Below, in pieces: positions 34,475 through 37,619 of a stretch of DNA of 37,619 nucleotides. The translations under genes were made by a program, and so were the position numbers. Origin of the DNA: an uncultured Clostridia bacterium (GTDB taxonomy: Bacteria; Bacillota; Clostridia; Oscillospirales; Acutalibacteraceae); contig CAMHMN010000023.1 of NCBI GenBank assembly GCA_946186245.1, positions 1 through 37,619 of the forward strand, written 5' to 3'. Below the pieces are notes generated by a model, which was not told the origin of the DNA, did not search any database, and worked only from the letters and a program-made list of their open reading frames with translations. Numbering within the stretch: position 1 is the first letter of the stretch; every line of letters starts with the position of its first letter.

Positions 34475-35509
34475 TTATGCCTTGGCTAGCAGACGTGCTT
34501 TTTCCCGCTCCGCGTCTTTGAGGGCGGTTTCTTCCGTCATGCCCCATTCATCCCGCAGGAGCGTGATAATTCTGTCCCAGGTGGCAGCCGCGTTCGCATA
34601 ATCGCCCATGATCTCGTAGATTTCGGCGATTCCGTGCAGTTCGTCCTGAAATCTCGGCCTGCGCGGTTCCTTGTCGAAGGAACGCTCGTAAAGCTCGATG
34701 GCTTTGGAATAGTTGCATTTTCTCGCGTGATACTGCGCTGCTTCAAACAGGCATGCGAAGCTGTCGGGATGGGTTTCCGTCAACTGCTCCATGATGCGAT
34801 CCGCGGCGGGTTCGTCAAAACGGGCGAGGGCGATATAGGCGCGGTAGACCTGCGTGGTAACGGGATTGGCGCCTTCCAGCCCGCAAAGCCTGTCGAGATA
34901 TCGCTCGGCTTCGACCGCGCGGTGATCGGCAATCAGATTGTCGAGCAGGTAGGCATAGGACAGCGTGCTGTCGGGATTTGCTTCCACAAGCCCGCGGTAA
35001 AATTCGATGGCCTTGGAGTGGTTGGACAGATTCCAGTCCCAGATATAATGGTTCTCCGCCATATTCAGCATCCACTGACATTCCTTTTCCCCCGGTGAGA
35101 GACGGATCGCGTCCTTGGCATAACGGCGGACCTTCTGCGCGGCGGCGTTCATGCGGTGCCAGTAGAGATAGGCAATCAATGCGGTGGCGCGTTTTTTGTA
35201 CGGCTCGTTGCCAAGCTGCAATTTCAGATAATCCTCATATTCACGGAACACGTCGGGCGGGAGTTCCTCTTCCACGTCCATGCGGTTTTCTATGCGGTTG
35301 AGCCGCTGTTCGGTCGAAAGGTCGAAGAGATCGTCAATGCTCACGCCGAAAATCTCCGCGAGAAGCGGAAGCAAAGTGATATCCGGCATGGACACGGCGT
35401 TTTCCCACTTGGACACCGACTGCGCGCCGATGCCCATTCTTTCCGCGAGCTGTTCCTGCGTCAGACCTGCCTTGAAGCGAAGCTGTCTGATTTTCTTTCC
35501 TAATTCCAT
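34475..35509 (-). CDS. XRE-family regulator with C-terminal TPR-like repeats, paralogue 2
   Basis: 344 residues from the ATG at 35509, which has AGGAGG 9 nt upstream; a longer frame to 35701 lacks any support. The helix-turn-helix occupies residues 1-65 (LGKKIRQLRFKAGLTQEQLA, GAQSVSKWENAVSMPDITLL). TPR-like repeats follow (SKAIEFYRGLVEANPDSTLSY, SKAIELYERSFDKEP, YANAAATWDRIITLL). It shares layout with paralogue 1 but has its own promoter and terminator. It may regulate the neighbouring membrane protein or exporter gene. Confidence 0.87.
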   Translation of the reverse strand: MELGKKIRQLRFKAGLTQEQLAERMGIGAQSVSKWENAVSMPDITLLPLLAEIFGVSIDDLFDLSTEQRLNRIENRMDVEEELPPDVFREYEDYLKLQLGNEPYKKRATALIAYLYWHRMNAAAQKVRRYAKDAIRLSPGEKECQWMLNMAENHYIWDWNLSNHSKAIEFYRGLVEANPDSTLSYAYLLDNLIADHRAVEAERYLDRLCGLEGANPVTTQVYRAYIALARFDEPAADRIMEQLTETHPDSFACLFEAAQYHARKCNYSKAIELYERSFDKEPRRPRFQDELHGIAEIYEIMGDYANAAATWDRIITLLRDEWGMTEETALKDAEREKARLLAKA

Positions 35510-35557
35510 ATCTTGAATCCTCCTGAAAATGTTGTCCTGTTTGCCGCTTGCAATATG

Positions 35558-35586
35558 ATTGTAGCATTGGAAGGACGGATTTGCAA
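35558..35586 (-). promoter_or_regulatory. Promoter of XRE-TPR paralogue 2
   Basis: On the minus strand TTGCAA (35581-35586), 17 bp, TACAAT (35558-35563). Confidence 0.7.
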
Positions 35587-35638
35587 TAACGCAGATTTCG
35601 AGCCGGCTCGCCTGTCGGGAGAATTTTTCATATATTCC

Positions 35639-35674
35639 GAAAAAAACCTCTCCTGCCATCGCTGACAAAAGAGG
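35639..35674 (-). terminator. Terminator of the TrkA/RyR gene
   Basis: CCTCT (35647-35651) pairs with AGAGG (35670-35674), with TGCCA/TGACA-like inner arms; the minus-strand tail is a T run. It is nearly identical to 31403-31440. Confidence 0.85.
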
Positions 35675-35707
35675 TTTATGGAATGATTGAAATGATTCCA
35701 TGAAAAA

Positions 35708-37477
35708 CTAAATCTTGGATACGTCACCCAAAGCGTGCCTGACGTTTTCCACATCGTAAGATTTGATCTTTCCGGGGGTTTCCTGCGGAAGGCTGTCAAG
35801 CTCTTCCCAAGGAACGAGGCAGGCATGGCGTTTTTCCAGCTTGCGCTTGGTGATGAAATTGGCCCGTTCCTGCTCGGTGAGCTCGCTCGCAGGCAACGGC
35901 ATCCAGCCGTGGGCGAAGCTGAAAGCCATCCAGCGGTTGTGCTCATATCTGGCAAGGAATTCGAGGGTCTGCGTCTGTGACGCCCTGGACATCTTAAAGA
36001 GCCTCTGCTTGATGGGAATATCAAGCGCAAGCGCGCGGTTGGATGCCTCCAGGAATGTCCCCAGATTGTTCCAGTAAGTTCCGCGGTTGCTGACCTGATT
36101 GTAATGCCTGTTAGCGTCTATGGCGATGAGGTCGGTGCTTCTGTCGACAAGCGTTTTATAATTGATCAACCGGCTTTCGACGTCCACGACCTTGACATTG
36201 GGGGATTTATCCAGCAGGCTTTTTGCGCCCGCAAAGCTGTCGTGGAAAACAACCGTTATCTGGGGTCTGGATTCAATCATGCCGAGCCCGTCATAAATGC
36301 GGCAGAGCTTCATGGCAATGTCGATATTCGCCTTGGTGTCGTCGGTTGAAACAACGATCTGCTTCCAGTCGGTGGCATATTTTTTTACAGCCTCGAAGTA
36401 CAGATCGGAATTGTACTCCGCCTTTACGAATGCAATCTCTTTGCTGTCGGCAAAATGAGGGGCTTCGGTCAGAAAAGCCGCCTTCTTTGAATCCAGTTTA
36501 TCGTCTATCACAAGCGCCTTGAAGAAGCCGCTGTCGCCGTTTCTGGTGGGAAACGCGGAGTTCTCATACGAAAGCAGAAGGAATTCCTGGCCGATGCTGC
36601 CAAATCCGATCACGCACATTTTGAAGGGATCTGTCAGATAGGGCAGTCCGTTTTGTTCAAAGGAGTTTGTTTTCTCCAGAATTTCGATGGGCGGACACTC
36701 CTCAAAAAAGCTTCTGACCGCGATTTCCTCCTTAGAAATCACGCATGTGTCAAGATTGTCGGCCCTGAAGTCGTGGAATCTTTCCAGATTGTTGTCCAGG
36801 AAAACGGACACTCTGACCGACCCAACCTTCTTTTTATTCTTGCCGACCCATTCGTTGAGGGAGTGAACCCTTTCAAGATTGACGTATTCGTCGTCGGGAA
36901 GCAGAACCACGGTGTAATTCTTGCGGCGTTTGAGATGGTTCAGATAGGATTCTTTTTCTATGCGGCAGATTTTGTAAAGCTCGCTGCCGACGGGCAGAGT
37001 CTCTGTGGGAATATAGATAATGCGCGGTTTAATGATGCTTTTTGTAGTGTCAGCCACCAGCTCCTGCGCGTCGCTGATCTTTCCCACGAAAATAGACTGA
37101 TTCTTGGAAAGTCTGACTTTCACTCTGAGGTTGGCTTGCGCAAAGAACCGGTAGAAGAAGGTCAGCAGCACAGACCGCACATTGAAGAAACCGGCCAGAA
37201 AGACAACCAGCCAGATCTGTGCCTTCAGCCATTCGGTGGGAGCCTGGTCAGCCCAGTCCATATCGCCGTCAAATGTCAGATCCTGCACGGTATTGTACAG
37301 ACTTTTGCCGATCGAAGTAACGAATGTGTCGCTTGCCATCACACGAACGATATATTGCGCGACCAGCACGAACAGGAAATTGTAGCCCAGTATCAGGATC
37401 GTTCTGTGCTTTGCCTTCCACCTACGGGAAATCAGAAAAACCAATGCCAGCAAAATGAAGTAACCCAAAAGTAACAT
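35708..37477 (-). CDS. Membrane protein with two TrkA-like Rossmann regions and a C-terminal RyR-like domain
   Basis: 589 residues. Three hydrophobic segments lie at about 2-17, 26-47 and 88-111. A first Rossmann-like region begins near SIFVGKISDAQELVADT (128-144) with a degenerate glycine loop. A second has the clear motif VIGFGSIGQEF (289-299), as in TrkA-N/RCK domains that bind NAD(H) or nucleotides. The last ~80 residues show the RyR-domain pattern: EHNRW (512-516), GW (524-525), and KRHACLVPWEEL (549-560). RyR domains are best known from ryanodine receptors; in bacteria they occur fused to TrkA-N and have been proposed to sense nucleotide-derived ligands. There is no recognisable ion-channel filter. 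AGGGG precedes the ATG at 37477. Confidence 0.82.
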   Translation of the reverse strand: MLLLGYFILLALVFLISRRWKAKHRTILILGYNFLFVLVAQYIVRVMASDTFVTSIGKSLYNTVQDLTFDGDMDWADQAPTEWLKAQIWLVVFLAGFFNVRSVLLTFFYRFFAQANLRVKVRLSKNQSIFVGKISDAQELVADTTKSIIKPRIIYIPTETLPVGSELYKICRIEKESYLNHLKRRKNYTVVLLPDDEYVNLERVHSLNEWVGKNKKKVGSVRVSVFLDNNLERFHDFRADNLDTCVISKEEIAVRSFFEECPPIEILEKTNSFEQNGLPYLTDPFKMCVIGFGSIGQEFLLLSYENSAFPTRNGDSGFFKALVIDDKLDSKKAAFLTEAPHFADSKEIAFVKAEYNSDLYFEAVKKYATDWKQIVVSTDDTKANIDIAMKLCRIYDGLGMIESRPQITVVFHDSFAGAKSLLDKSPNVKVVDVESRLINYKTLVDRSTDLIAIDANRHYNQVSNRGTYWNNLGTFLEASNRALALDIPIKQRLFKMSRASQTQTLEFLARYEHNRWMAFSFAHGWMPLPASELTEQERANFITKRKLEKRHACLVPWEELDSLPQETPGKIKSYDVENVRHALGDVSKI

Positions 37478-37522
37478 AAAATCGTACCCCTAATGAGAAA
37501 AGAATTTGTGAAAACTAGAATA

Positions 37523-37551
37523 ATTATACTACTGACAAGACAATAAGTCAA
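37523..37551 (-). promoter_or_regulatory. Promoter of the TrkA/RyR gene
   Basis: On the minus strand TTGACT (37546-37551), 17 bp, TATAAT (37523-37528). Confidence 0.8.
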
Positions 37552-37571
37552 TGCTTTCCTTCGACATTGTG

Positions 37572-37602
37572 GAGGATGAAAGGTGCAATTCACACAATCC
37601 TC
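37572..37602. other. Inverted repeat upstream of the TrkA/RyR promoter
   Basis: GAGGAT (37572-37577) pairs with ATCCTC (37597-37602), with GTG/CAC inside. It may be an operator or the terminator of a gene beyond the window. Confidence 0.35.
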
Positions 37603-37619
37603 ATTGAATAATCAAAAAC

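Noticed and set aside
35510..35701. 64-residue N-terminal extension of XRE-TPR paralogue 2
   Set aside because: It lies upstream of a clear AGGAGG site and contains the gene's promoter.

Overview
The window comes from a moderately GC-rich Firmicute, most likely a gut-type clostridium of the Oscillospiraceae/Ruminococcaceae kind. This is an inference from strong AGGAGG ribosome sites, clean TTGACA-17-TATAAT promoters, the DUF421/DUF4363 and J-domain/DUF5685 pairs, a BirA-type operator before bioY, and two ATP synthases side by side. No rRNA, tRNA, CRISPR array, transposase or phage gene was seen.

Layout. (1) 1-2288: the end of a V/A-type ATPase operon (subunit B, truncated by the window edge, and subunit D). 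B and D are separated by about 780 bp of non-coding repeats, including three copies of a 158-bp tandem unit. (2) 2169-3885: a visible scar. An AT-rich acyltransferase-3 gene sits between two identical 54-bp copies of the 3' end of the subunit D gene, and beyond the second copy lie a second terminator and a decayed acyltransferase remnant. (3) 3886-17249: housekeeping and accessory genes: an ABC-F ATPase, a small membrane protein, a PLP-dependent methionine gamma-lyase-like enzyme, a GH13 glucosidase, a DUF2304 protein, a PAS/GGDEF/GAF protein with a degenerate active site, BioY, a metallophosphoesterase, a zinc-ribbon membrane protein, a J-domain/DUF5685 pair and RlmA. (4) 17556-24602: a complete F-type ATP synthase operon, atpI-B-E-F-H-A-G-D-C. 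Its c subunit carries the Na+-type two-carboxylate signature, its epsilon subunit lacks the C-terminal helical domain, and a repeat-filled 360-bp gap lies between gamma and beta. (5) 24744-30527: TagD, DUF4363/DUF421, two paralogous DUF5104-like membrane proteins, an unnamed Cys-containing protein, a TudS(DUF523)-GNAT fusion and an unlisted 59-aa protein. (6) 30541-37477: an SDR oxidoreductase, an XRE-TPR regulator translationally coupled to an ABC exporter, a second XRE-TPR regulator, and a membrane protein with two TrkA-like Rossmann regions and a C-terminal RyR-like domain.

How it fits together. The two rotary ATPases suggest an anaerobe that handles Na+ (and perhaps H+) energetics with two machines. 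Both operons are interrupted, just before their last genes, by non-coding repeat DNA that starts with the same 20-nt motif. The right-hand 6 kb looks like a signalling/transport block. The membrane-anchored TrkA/RyR protein at 35708-37477 is the strongest candidate for an incompletely described sensory or conflict-related system. All functional statements rest on reading motifs by eye; no database search was run.
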